This document shows, one piece after another, positions 7,992 to 15,335 of a DNA stretch of 33,186 nucleotides (the first letter of the stretch is position 1; the number at the start of each line of letters is the position of its first letter). The notes under the pieces were generated by a model, which saw only the letters and a program-made list of their open reading frames with translations, was not told where the DNA came from and did no database searches. Both the position numbers and the translations under genes were made by a program. This DNA is from Eubacteriales bacterium (GTDB lineage Bacteria > Bacillota > Clostridia > Oscillospirales > Oscillospiraceae): positions 1 through 33,186 of the forward strand of contig JAUMWJ010000025.1 in NCBI GenBank assembly GCA_030529655.1, written 5' to 3'.

Positions 7992-8176
7992 GGCCGGCAC
8001 TTCATACTTTTTTCATCAACGAGGAGATTACGGATATGTCTCCGACGGCCAACTTTTTTTGCTGCTGAAAAAAGTATACCGCCGGAGGCAATCACCGCTG
8101 ACGGAAAGCAAACTCTCGGAGACAATTAAAAGCGATAATCCCCCCAATTCCACTCCCACACAAAGGAGGCATCCAC
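7992..8176 (+). other. Intergenic segment rich in competing inverted repeats, upstream of the WYL regulator
   Basis: These 185 bases contain ATACTTTTTTCA (8004-8015) and its exact reverse complement TGAAAAAAGTAT (8066-8077), flanked by GCCGGC (7993-7998) and GCCGGAGGC (8081-8089). Inside, ACTTTTTT (8052-8059) can pair with the same A-run. GGAGA (8023-8027) and TCGGAGA (8116-8122) both can pair with TCTCCGA (8039-8045). No known riboswitch family is recognised. It could be a structured leader or a decayed palindromic repeat. Confidence 0.5.
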
Positions 8177-9145
8177 ATGGCCAACACCAAGCTGAAGCTG
8201 TTATATCTGGTGGATTTCCTGCGCCGGCAGACGGATGAGGAACATCCCAAGACCGTGCAGGACATGATCGCCTATTTAGACCGCTATGATATTCACGCCG
8301 AGCGCAAGAGTATCTACGCCGATTTAGAGCTTTTGAAAACCTACGGCATGGACATACAGAGCGTCAAGTCCAAGTCCTACGGCTATTTTTTAGGCGAGCG
8401 CGATTTTCAGTTGCCGGAGCTGAAGCTGCTCATTGATGTGGTGCAGGCCTCCCCGTTTTTAACACCCAACAAGAGCATGGAGCTGATCGGCAAGCTGGAA
8501 GATCTGACCAGCCAGCCCAATGCCCGGTGTCTGCGCCGACAGGTCTATGTGATGAACCGCCGGCGCACCAATAACGAGCAGCTCTACTATGCGGTAGACG
8601 GTATCAACACCGCCATCAACGAAAACCGCAAGATCGCCTTCCGCTATTTTGACTGGACGGAAAGCGGCGAAAAGGCGTTCCGTCATGATGGCGCCACCTA
8701 TCTCACCAATCCCGTGGCGCTGTGCGTGGATCGCCATTACTATCTGGTGGCCTACGACACCGCCACACGGGAGTATCGCCATTACCGTGTAGATCGCATT
8801 GCCTCTCTCGCCGTCAGTGAGGAATCGCGGGATCCTCTGCCCCGTGACTTCGATTTGGGGCAGTATGTCAAGACGATTTTCGATATGTATAACGGCCGCA
8901 CCGCCACGGTGCGTATGCAGTTTGACCGTGCGCTCATCAACGCCGTCATTGACCGTTTCGGTGCCGATGCCCCCATGCACGCCGTTGACAGCGCCCATTT
9001 CACGGTGACTGCACCTGTGGAGGTGGGCCCCACCTTCTTCGGTTGGCTGTTCCAGTTCGGCACCCAGGCGAAGCTGCTGTCCCCTGCCGATGTGCAGTCG
9101 GAGTTCGCCGCCTATTGCCGCGGTGTTCTGGCACAATACGAATAA
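8177..9145 (+). CDS. WYL-domain DeoR/YafY-type transcriptional regulator
   Basis: The 322-residue product has an N-terminal winged helix (LKLLYLVDFLRRQTDEEHPKT onward, to about residue 70). A central WYL domain follows: RKIAFRYFDWT (about 153-163), then NPVALCVDRHYYLVAYD, and RHYRVDRIASL. The C-terminal WCX extension runs from about 235 to the end (VRMQFDRALINAVIDRFG). WYL domains sense nucleic acid or small ligands and control DNA-damage or phage-related genes in several bacteria. The target here is unknown and no defence genes are adjacent. AAAGGAGG precedes the ATG. Confidence 0.93.
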   Translation: MANTKLKLLYLVDFLRRQTDEEHPKTVQDMIAYLDRYDIHAERKSIYADLELLKTYGMDIQSVKSKSYGYFLGERDFQLPELKLLIDVVQASPFLTPNKSMELIGKLEDLTSQPNARCLRRQVYVMNRRRTNNEQLYYAVDGINTAINENRKIAFRYFDWTESGEKAFRHDGATYLTNPVALCVDRHYYLVAYDTATREYRHYRVDRIASLAVSEESRDPLPRDFDLGQYVKTIFDMYNGRTATVRMQFDRALINAVIDRFGADAPMHAVDSAHFTVTAPVEVGPTFFGWLFQFGTQAKLLSPADVQSEFAAYCRGVLAQYE

Positions 9146-9177
9146 AGAAAAGGCACGCCCTATGCGTGCCTTTTCTT
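9145..9177. terminator. Bidirectional terminator after the WYL regulator
   Basis: AAGAAAAGGCACGC (9145-9158) pairs with GCGTGCCTTTTCTT (9164-9177) around a 5-nt loop. It overlaps the 3' end of the small minus-strand gene as well. Confidence 0.9.
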
Positions 9178-9400
9178 ACACCACTGCGTCCACGACGATG
9201 CGTTCGCGCCCTACCTGTACCCAGTGGACGCGAACGGAGCCCTCACCCAAATTCGTGGCACAGAAAGCGTACCTACCCATCTTGCCCTCTACCGGCATAT
9301 CACCGGCAAATACGGCGACGAAGCGCTGAATATAGCTGAGCAGATCCCGAATGGCCTGCAAGGGCAGATCGTACACCAAATAGTCAAAAAACTTGTTCAT
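9176..9400 (-). CDS. Small protein of unknown function
   Basis: The 74-residue product begins MNKFFDYLVYDLPLQAIRDLL and continues through a helical first half to a beta-looking second half (SVRVHWVQVGRERIVVDAVV). The ATG at 9400 is chosen because AGGAGG sits 8 bases upstream. A longer frame has no comparable ribosome site. No family is recognised and no membrane helix is evident. The stop lies inside the shared terminator. It is divergent from the glycosyltransferase operon. Confidence 0.65.
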   Translation of the reverse strand: MNKFFDYLVYDLPLQAIRDLLSYIQRFVAVFAGDMPVEGKMGRYAFCATNLGEGSVRVHWVQVGRERIVVDAVV

Positions 9401-9483
9401 CTCATTGTCCTCCTCATGTTTATCTCTTACTGTACCCATTCTACGCGCTTTGCTGTCCATATTTTGGTACACAACATCAAAAA

Positions 9484-9498
9484 TTAAGCAAATCTTAA
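9484..9498 (+). promoter_or_regulatory. Direct TTAA repeat with 11-bp period, candidate response-regulator box
   Basis: TTAA occurs at 9484-9487 and 9495-9498, exactly 11 bp apart, within TTAAGCAAATCTTAAAC. A related copy CTTAACTTTT starts at 9517, 23 bp after CTTAAACTTT at 9494. OmpR/PhoB-type regulators bind direct repeats with about one helical turn spacing, and such a regulator is encoded downstream. The assignment is inference. Confidence 0.4.
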
Positions 9499-9510
9499 AC
9501 TTTCTCCTCC

Positions 9511-9539
9511 TTGTTTCTTAACTTTTCCCCCGCTATACT
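9511..9539 (+). promoter_or_regulatory. Candidate upstream promoter P1 of the glycosyltransferase/two-component operon
   Basis: TTGTTT (9511-9516), a 17-base spacer and TATACT (9534-9539). The -35 follows the TTAA repeats by 12 bases, a position suited to an activator. Confidence 0.5.
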
Positions 9540-9583
9540 AATACTGACAAAACGGAAAGCTGACCGACAAAGAATTTTGTAGA

Positions 9584-9612
9584 TTGACACGCTGCCAGGT
9601 ATGCGGTATCAT
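9584..9612 (+). promoter_or_regulatory. Promoter P2 of the glycosyltransferase/two-component operon
   Basis: A consensus TTGACA (9584-9589), a 17-base spacer and TATCAT (9607-9612). Its last two -10 bases overlap the large palindrome at 9611-9641. Confidence 0.85.
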
Positions 9613-9641
9613 AAGTGTACTAATACGATTGGTACACTTAT
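9611..9641. promoter_or_regulatory. 31-bp palindromic operator over the P2 start site
   Basis: ATAAGTGTAC (9611-9620) and GTACACTTAT (9632-9641) are perfect inverted arms, and the inner bases TAAT/ATTG continue the symmetry almost to the centre at 9626. Placement over the -10 and start site is what a repressor would need to block P2. From memory, the core resembles the GTAC-containing palindromes of YtrA-type GntR regulators. This was not verified, and no such regulator lies in the window. Confidence 0.65.
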
Positions 9642-9675
9642 CAGGCACACTTTTGAGAGAAAGGGAGGATTTCCT

Positions 9676-10938
9676 GTGAGAGCCCTGCAAATGATCAACT
9701 TTATTATCGCTATTCTGTTTTTTGTTTGTTATAGCTATCAGTTTGTATACATTCCCGTGGTGCTGCTGCGCCGTGAAGCGCCGCACAATGCCGCCGCACC
9801 GCACCGCTATGCCGTGCTGATCTGCGGGCGCAACGAAGCAGCCGTGATCGGCGATCTGATCGCCAGTCTGCACAATCAGACCTATGACACCGCTTTGCTG
9901 CACATTTTTGTGCTGGCGGATAACTGCACTGACGACACGGCGCTGATTGCCCGGGCAGCCGGCGCCACCGTGTATGAAAGGCAAAGCACTACACGGGTAG
10001 GTAAAGGTTATGCCCTGCAGGATCTTCTGGTACATATCGCTCAGGATTACCCCCAGGGTTTTGACGGCTACTTTGTCTTTGATGCCGACAACATTTTGGC
10101 CCCCGATTATATTGAGCGCATGAACGAAACTTTCTCCCAGGGTCACCAAATTATTACCAGCTATCGCAACAGCAAAAACTACGGCGACAACTGGATCAGT
10201 GCCGGCTATGCGCTGTGGTTCCTTCGTGAAAGCCGTTATCTCAACCACGCCCGTTTTCTTCTGGGCACAAGCTGCGCCGTGTCCGGCACGGGCTTTCTTT
10301 TCAGTCGCGCCGTTCTGGAGGACATGGGGCCGTGGCCGTTTCATATGCTCACAGAGGACATTGAATTCTCCGTGGACCAGATCACCAAAGGCCGCAAGAT
10401 CGCCTTTTGTCCGCAAGCGGAGCTATACGACGAACAACCCACCCAATTCCGCCAGTCATGGCGTCAGCGCAGTCGTTGGTCAAAGGGGTATTTGCAGGTT
10501 TTTCGGGGCTACGGCAAATCGCTCATTCGGGGCATTTTCCGCGGCAGTTGGTCGTGCTTTGATATGTCCATGGCCATTATGCCCGCCTTTATTCTCTCAG
10601 CGTTGGGCGTGGTGTGCAATATAACACTGAGTATCTGGGGCGCCGCCACCGGCGACAATGCGCTCTACGCCCTGCAATCCATCGGCGAAATGCTGTGCAA
10701 TATGTATCTGACGCTGTTTATCATCGGTGCCGTTACCACCATCACCGAGTGGCGTCACATCCACACCTCTACGGCAAAAAAGCTGCTATATACGCTGACA
10801 TTCCCGCTTTTCATGTTCACTTATCTTCCTATTGCCATTTCGTCGCTGTTTATCAAGCCCCAGTGGAAACCCATTGAGCATCGCCTATCCGCCGCACAGC
10901 TCCGAAAGCGTGAGGCAAAGGAAGTAATTCCCCTGTAA
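9676..10938 (+). CDS. Membrane glycosyltransferase family 2
   Basis: The product is about 420 residues from the GTG at 9676, which has AGGGAGGAT 5-6 bases upstream. An N-terminal membrane helix (about 5-27) is followed by a cytoplasmic GT2 domain with ICGRNEAAVIG, FVLADNCTDDT, the metal-binding DAD in FVFDADNILAP, the base motif TED in MLTEDIEFS, and QRSRW of the QxxRW type. At least three membrane helices follow (roughly from 300 to 390). This resembles processive polysaccharide synthases (IcaA/BcsA-like), so it likely makes or decorates a surface polymer. The sugar and acceptor are unknown. It is 11 bases before the response regulator, in the same operon. Confidence 0.9.
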   Translation: MRALQMINFIIAILFFVCYSYQFVYIPVVLLRREAPHNAAAPHRYAVLICGRNEAAVIGDLIASLHNQTYDTALLHIFVLADNCTDDTALIARAAGATVYERQSTTRVGKGYALQDLLVHIAQDYPQGFDGYFVFDADNILAPDYIERMNETFSQGHQIITSYRNSKNYGDNWISAGYALWFLRESRYLNHARFLLGTSCAVSGTGFLFSRAVLEDMGPWPFHMLTEDIEFSVDQITKGRKIAFCPQAELYDEQPTQFRQSWRQRSRWSKGYLQVFRGYGKSLIRGIFRGSWSCFDMSMAIMPAFILSALGVVCNITLSIWGAATGDNALYALQSIGEMLCNMYLTLFIIGAVTTITEWRHIHTSTAKKLLYTLTFPLFMFTYLPIAISSLFIKPQWKPIEHRLSAAQLRKREAKEVIPL

Positions 10939-10949
10939 CGGAGGTTCCT

Positions 10950-11642
10950 ATGTACAATATCTTAGTCTGCGACGATGAAAAAGACATTGTCTCCGCGCTG
11001 ACCATCTATCTCAGTGCCGAGGGCTATCGTGTCTATCCGGCACATAACGGGCAGGAATGTCTGGATATTGTGCTGCGCGAGGACATTCATCTGGTACTGC
11101 TGGATATTATGATGCCAGGCATGGATGGCATTACCGTCATCACCAAATTGCGGCAGGAGCATAATCTGCCTGTCATACTGCTCACTGCCAAATCCGAGGA
11201 CACGGACAAGGTGCTGGGATTGAATGTGGGCGCGGACGATTATGTGACAAAGCCGTTCAACCCGGTAGAACTGCTGGCACGGGTCAGATCTCAACTGCGC
11301 CGCTATCTTCAGTTAGGCGGCGGCATGGTGCGTCCCTCTGTCATCACCATCGGTACAATCAGTCTGGACGACGAGAGCAAAACTGTTACCGCAGACGGCG
11401 AGAGCGTCAGTCTGACGCCCATTGAATACGATATTCTTCATTTTCTCATGTCAAATGCCGGCAAAGTGTTCTCTCCCCAGGAGATCTACCGCCGGGTATG
11501 GCACGAAACCCCCACAGCAGAGAGTCCCGTGCCGGTACATATTCGCCATATCCGTGAAAAAATTGAGATCAACCCCGCTGAGCCGCGATACCTGAAGGTA
11601 GTATGGGGCAAGGGCTATAAGATGGAGGTGGAGGAACGATGA
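10950..11642 (+). CDS. OmpR/VanR-type response regulator
   Basis: The 230-residue product has a receiver domain with an acidic pair in VCDDEKD (near 8-9), the phosphoacceptor Asp52 in LLDIMMPG, Thr in LLTAKSED and Lys in VTKPFNP. The C-terminal winged helix (about 135-230) includes LTPIEYDILHFLM and VPVHIRHIREKIE. It receives phosphate from the kinase encoded next and binds DNA. Its stop overlaps the kinase start by 4 bases. Likely autoregulation through 9484-9498 is inference. Confidence 0.95.
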   Translation: MYNILVCDDEKDIVSALTIYLSAEGYRVYPAHNGQECLDIVLREDIHLVLLDIMMPGMDGITVITKLRQEHNLPVILLTAKSEDTDKVLGLNVGADDYVTKPFNPVELLARVRSQLRRYLQLGGGMVRPSVITIGTISLDDESKTVTADGESVSLTPIEYDILHFLMSNAGKVFSPQEIYRRVWHETPTAESPVPVHIRHIREKIEINPAEPRYLKVVWGKGYKMEVEER

Positions 11643-13468
11643 AGCGTTTTTTAGATAAAACCTGGGCGAAAATTACCGCCTTTTTCCTGTCGATTCTTTT
11701 CTCTGTGATCTGCTTTGCCGCCGGTGTAGGCATTACCTACCTGATCGATTCCCGCGTATATTGGGATGACGGCAGAGAGATGCAGGAGGGCTTGAACTAC
11801 GGCCTGTGCGTCCACCCTATGTATGAGGCCGCCGCATACTATTGCAACAGCGAAAATGGCAGCACGGATCTGTCGCACTTTGCCGATGACTTCTTCGGCT
11901 ATCCCTGCGCCCTTGTGCTCACCGATACCAAAACAGGCGATGAGCTGGCACGCAGCGGCAACATTGACGATGCGGTGTATCGTGTAAGCCATCCCACAAG
12001 CTATTTCTCCGTCGGCACAATGCAGCGCGCTGTGACCGTCACCGCCTATCTGCCTGCTCATCCGTCCAATACCGGCTATGAGTATACGCTTTCGAGTCTG
12101 CTGATCACATGGCGCTACGGTATCATCGTGATCGGGGCGGTGTCCCTGGTGCTGGCGCTGTTTTTCCTGGTGTTCCAACTGGCCTCCGCCGGACATTGGC
12201 AAGGTCATGAGGGTATTCACCTGACATGGTTTGATAAGATTCCGTTGGATGTTTACCTGCTTGTCATGCTGTGTTTTTTCAACTTGACCTACAGTCTGTA
12301 TGATGCAGGATCCATTATCTGCACCGTTATATTGCTGCTGCTGTTTCTTCTGCTGTTACCTGCCGCCGCTGCCCAGTGCAAGGCAGGCACGGTGTTAAAA
12401 GGTACCCTGATCGCCAAGCTGCTGCGGTGGCTGGCGCAAGGACTGAAATGGCTTGTGCAATTACTCGGCAATCTTCACCTGATATGGAAAACCGCCTTAG
12501 GCGGCGCATGCTGGCTGATTCTCGACATCATCTGTGTTACCAATGCTCATGATATGGAGTTTCAGGCGCTGTTGATCGCCGTTAATGTGCTGCTGGTCCT
12601 TTTTCTGCTGTATCTGGCGCGGTGTCTGCGTACGCTGCAAAAGGGCGGCGAGGCGCTGGCGAACGGTGACATGGACAGCCGCGTGGACACACGGGGTATG
12701 TTCGGCGATTTCCGCCGCCACGGCGAGCACCTCAATGACGCGCAGATCGGCGTACAAAAAGCGGTAGAGGAGCGGATGAAGTCCGAGCGGCTGAAAACGG
12801 AGCTGATTACCAATGTATCCCACGACATTAAAACGCCCCTGACCTCTATCGTCAACTATGTGGATCTTTTGAAAAAGGAGCAGCTTGACAATCCCACCGC
12901 CGCAGAGTACATTACCGTCATTGACCGTCAGTCGATGCGGCTTCGCAAGCTGACCGAGGATCTGGTAGAGGCCAGCAAGGCCGCCACCGGCAATATCACG
13001 GTGAACTGGGAGGAAACGGATGTCAATGTACTGTTGGGACAAGTCATAGGAGAATATGCCCAGCGACTGAAGTCCTGCGGGTTGGAGTCCATTCTCACTC
13101 TCAGTGAGAAATCACCGCTGATCCGTGCTGACGGGCGGCTGCTATGGCGCATACTGGATAACCTGATGGGAAATGTGTGCAAATATGCCATGCCGGGCAC
13201 GCGGGTCTATCTCGCCACCGCTGCGGAAGGTGAGCAGACGGTCATCACGGTGAAAAACATTTCCCGCTTTCCGCTGAATGTGTCCGCCGATGAATTGACG
13301 GAGCGTTTTGTGCGTGGTGATGCTTCCCGTTCCACAGAGGGCAGCGGACTGGGTTTAAGCATAGCCAATAGTCTTACCGCATTGCAAAACGGCCTATTTT
13401 CTCTGTCCGTAGACGGTGATCTGTTTAAGGTTACGCTGACCTTTCCCCGAATCATAAAGGATTCCTGA
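11639..13468 (+). CDS. Membrane sensor histidine kinase with six predicted helices
   Basis: The product has 609 residues. A first membrane helix (about 13-36) and an extracytoplasmic domain (about 37-155, several Cys) lead to a second helix (about 158-182). Four more hydrophobic segments between about 200 and 325 follow, which most kinases of this class lack. A HAMP-like linker (GGEALANGDMDSRVDT) precedes the dimerisation domain with His395 in NVSHDIKTPLTS. The ATPase domain has the N-box NLMGNVCKYA, RFVRGDAS and the G-box GSGLGLSIA. It phosphorylates the coupled response regulator. The signal is unknown, perhaps envelope-related given the glycosyltransferase in front. Confidence 0.93.
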   Translation: MKRFLDKTWAKITAFFLSILFSVICFAAGVGITYLIDSRVYWDDGREMQEGLNYGLCVHPMYEAAAYYCNSENGSTDLSHFADDFFGYPCALVLTDTKTGDELARSGNIDDAVYRVSHPTSYFSVGTMQRAVTVTAYLPAHPSNTGYEYTLSSLLITWRYGIIVIGAVSLVLALFFLVFQLASAGHWQGHEGIHLTWFDKIPLDVYLLVMLCFFNLTYSLYDAGSIICTVILLLLFLLLLPAAAAQCKAGTVLKGTLIAKLLRWLAQGLKWLVQLLGNLHLIWKTALGGACWLILDIICVTNAHDMEFQALLIAVNVLLVLFLLYLARCLRTLQKGGEALANGDMDSRVDTRGMFGDFRRHGEHLNDAQIGVQKAVEERMKSERLKTELITNVSHDIKTPLTSIVNYVDLLKKEQLDNPTAAEYITVIDRQSMRLRKLTEDLVEASKAATGNITVNWEETDVNVLLGQVIGEYAQRLKSCGLESILTLSEKSPLIRADGRLLWRILDNLMGNVCKYAMPGTRVYLATAAEGEQTVITVKNISRFPLNVSADELTERFVRGDASRSTEGSGLGLSIANSLTALQNGLFSLSVDGDLFKVTLTFPRIIKDS

Positions 13469-13476
13469 TGGCAATG

Positions 13477-13509
13477 GGGCACGCATCATGCGTGCCCTTG
13501 TCTTTTTTT
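13477..13509 (+). terminator. Rho-independent terminator after the histidine kinase
   Basis: GGGCACGC (13477-13484) and GCGTGCCC (13490-13497) form an 8-bp stem with a 5-nt loop, followed by TTGTCTTTTTTT. The same G-C core (GGCACGC/GCGTGCC) recurs in the terminator at 9145-9177. Confidence 0.9.
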
Positions 13510-13526
13510 CGTTCGCGTGCTACAAT
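13498..13526 (+). promoter_or_regulatory. Promoter of the FrhB-like/queH operon, embedded in the terminator tail
   Basis: TTGTCT (13498-13503), a 17-base spacer and TACAAT (13521-13526) with an extended TGC in front. The -35 is the T-tract of the preceding terminator. Confidence 0.7.
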
Positions 13527-13561
13527 AGACAAAATTCGAGTGATGAAGGAGGTCGTTTGCC

Positions 13562-14722
13562 ATGGTGGAAACGATGCGTCCTCAATTAGCGGATAAAAAT
13601 AACTGCACCGGCTGCGGTGCCTGCGCCAACGGCTGTGTGAAGGATGCCATTCATATGCTGCCTGACCGGGAGGGCTTCCTCTATCCCACGGTGACCGATG
13701 CCTGTATCGGCTGCGGTCATTGCCGCCATATCTGCCCTGTGCTCAAGCAGCGTGAAAAGCGCACGGAGCCCGCGGTTTTCGCCGCATGGAGCTTGGACGA
13801 AGCCATGCGTCAAAACTCCACAGCAGGCGGTGCTTTCACGGTGCTGGCGGAGTATATTCTGGAGCAGGGCGGCGTGGTATTCGGCGCGGTGTTGGACGAA
13901 GCCTTTCATGTGCAGCATATTGCCGTTAAGGAACGCGCAGAGCTGTGCCGATTGCAGGGTGCCAAACCCGTGCAAAGCGACACAGGCCGTGCCTATGAGC
14001 AGGTGCGCTATTATCTGGAGCAAAACCGTCCGGTGCTGTTCTCCGGCACACCTTGTCAGGTGGACGGACTGTATCGCTATTTAGGTGAGCATCCGGACAA
14101 GTTGCTGACAGTGGATGTGATGTGTCACGGTGTGTCCTCTCCCGGTGTGTGGGAACATATGGTGCGTTCCATGGCGTATATCAAGCAGAAAAAGCCCCTG
14201 GCCGTGCAGTTTGTTCATAAGAATACCGACAACGGTGAGCGCCGCTTTCATGTGAGTTTTGAGGGTGGCGGCCGATACGATGCACCCTTTGCCAAGTCCG
14301 AGTTCGGGCGCGGATTCTATCGGGGTCTTACCCTGCGTCCGGCGTGTCATTCCTGTCCCTATGCTTCTGCCGATCGGGTAGGCGATGTAACGCTGGGTAT
14401 GTATCAGGGGCTGCCCCGCGACTTCTATCCCGATGAGCAAAAGCGCGGCATTTCGCTTATGCTCATCAACACCGTTAAGGGCGCTCATGTATTCGATACG
14501 CTGCCGCTTGTCCGTCATCGCCGTTCGCTGCAGGAGGCGGTGGCAGGTAACGATGCGCTGCATACGCCCACCGCTTACTCGGCAGAACGCACCGCATTCT
14601 TTGAGGCCTTTGTCCACCAGCCGTTCCAGCAGGTGCGTACCCGTTTCTTTGCCGCCAGACCGTTCCGTTTTGTGAAAAAAGGCAGCGAGAATGTCATCAA
14701 ATTATTGAAAAGGCGCAGGTGA
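13562..14722 (+). CDS. 4Fe-4S, coenzyme F420 hydrogenase/dehydrogenase beta-subunit-like protein
   Basis: The 386-residue product starts with two ferredoxin-type clusters: Cys15, 18, 21, 25 and Cys48, 51, 54, 58. Next comes the FrhB N-terminal domain (AAWSLDEAMRQNSTAGGAF, VVFGAVLDE) and the FrhB C-terminal domain (LFSGTPCQVDGLYRYL, VMCHGVSSPGVWE, PACHSCPYASADRVGDVTLG). Homologues in Clostridia and Bacteroides often lie in polysaccharide clusters, where they may act as Fe-S flavin reductases. Firmicutes do not normally make F420, so the cofactor is probably a flavin (inference). AGGAGG precedes the ATG by 10 bases. The gene overlaps queH. Confidence 0.92.
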   Translation: MVETMRPQLADKNNCTGCGACANGCVKDAIHMLPDREGFLYPTVTDACIGCGHCRHICPVLKQREKRTEPAVFAAWSLDEAMRQNSTAGGAFTVLAEYILEQGGVVFGAVLDEAFHVQHIAVKERAELCRLQGAKPVQSDTGRAYEQVRYYLEQNRPVLFSGTPCQVDGLYRYLGEHPDKLLTVDVMCHGVSSPGVWEHMVRSMAYIKQKKPLAVQFVHKNTDNGERRFHVSFEGGGRYDAPFAKSEFGRGFYRGLTLRPACHSCPYASADRVGDVTLGMYQGLPRDFYPDEQKRGISLMLINTVKGAHVFDTLPLVRHRRSLQEAVAGNDALHTPTAYSAERTAFFEAFVHQPFQQVRTRFFAARPFRFVKKGSENVIKLLKRRR

Positions 14723-15300
14723 AAACCATGGAAAAAACGCTGATGCATACCTGTTGTGCGCCCTGCTCCGTTTCCTGTGTGGCGCTGCTGCGCTCCCAGG
14801 GGATCGAGCCGGTGTCGTACTGGTTTAACCCCAACATCCACCCCTATCAGGAATATAAAGCGCGCCGCGACACGCTGATGAGCTACGCACCGTCCATCGG
14901 CATGGAGCTGATCGTGCAGGAGGATTACGGTCTGCGTGAGTTCTGCCGTGCCGTAGCGGCGGACATTGACCATCGCTGCGCTCACTGTTATGAGGTGCGC
15001 CTTCAGCAGACGGCAAAATTCGCCGCCGAAAACGGCTTTGATTCGTTTACCACGACGCTTCTGGTCAGTCCCTATCAGAATCACGAGCTGCTGGCTGAAA
15101 CGGCGGAGCAGATGGCGCAGCGCTACGGTGTGCGATTCCTCTACCGGGATTTCCGTCCCGGCTTTCGTGATGGGCAGAACCAGGCAAGAGAACTGGGTCT
15201 ATATATGCAAAAATACTGCGGCTGCGTGTTCAGCGAGGAGGATCGCTATCAAAGCAAGATCCAAAAAGACCTTCGTGAGCCGCTGAAGATCATCAAATAA
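14719..15300 (+). CDS. queH: Epoxyqueuosine reductase QueH (DUF208)
   Basis: QueH carries out the last step of queuosine synthesis, reducing epoxyqueuosine in tRNA. It is the non-QueG type, with an Fe-S centre. The 193-residue product has the paired cysteines in HTCCAPCS (Cys12, Cys13), DIDHRCAHCYEVRL, TTTLLVSPYQNH and KYCGCVFSEEDRY, all family signatures. A GTG start at 14719 overlaps the previous stop by 4 bases. An in-frame ATG at 14728, with AGGTG 6 bases upstream, is an equally good start. No other queuosine genes are nearby. Confidence 0.94.
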   Translation: MKTMEKTLMHTCCAPCSVSCVALLRSQGIEPVSYWFNPNIHPYQEYKARRDTLMSYAPSIGMELIVQEDYGLREFCRAVAADIDHRCAHCYEVRLQQTAKFAAENGFDSFTTTLLVSPYQNHELLAETAEQMAQRYGVRFLYRDFRPGFRDGQNQARELGLYMQKYCGCVFSEEDRYQSKIQKDLREPLKIIK

Positions 15301-15331
15301 AAAGAAAGGGTTTTGCAAAAACCCTTTCTTT
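15301..15331. terminator. Bidirectional terminator after queH
   Basis: AAAGAAAGGGTTT (15301-15313) pairs with AAACCCTTTCTTT (15319-15331). T-rich sequence continues on the plus side, and the convergent membrane-protein gene stops at 15336. Confidence 0.92.
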
Positions 15332-15335
15332 TTAT

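Noticed and set aside
8036-8068. Ten-codon leader peptide (ATG at 8036) in the structured intergenic segment
   Set aside because: GAGGAG lies 9 bases upstream, but the peptide has no repeated regulatory codon and no control logic could be shown.
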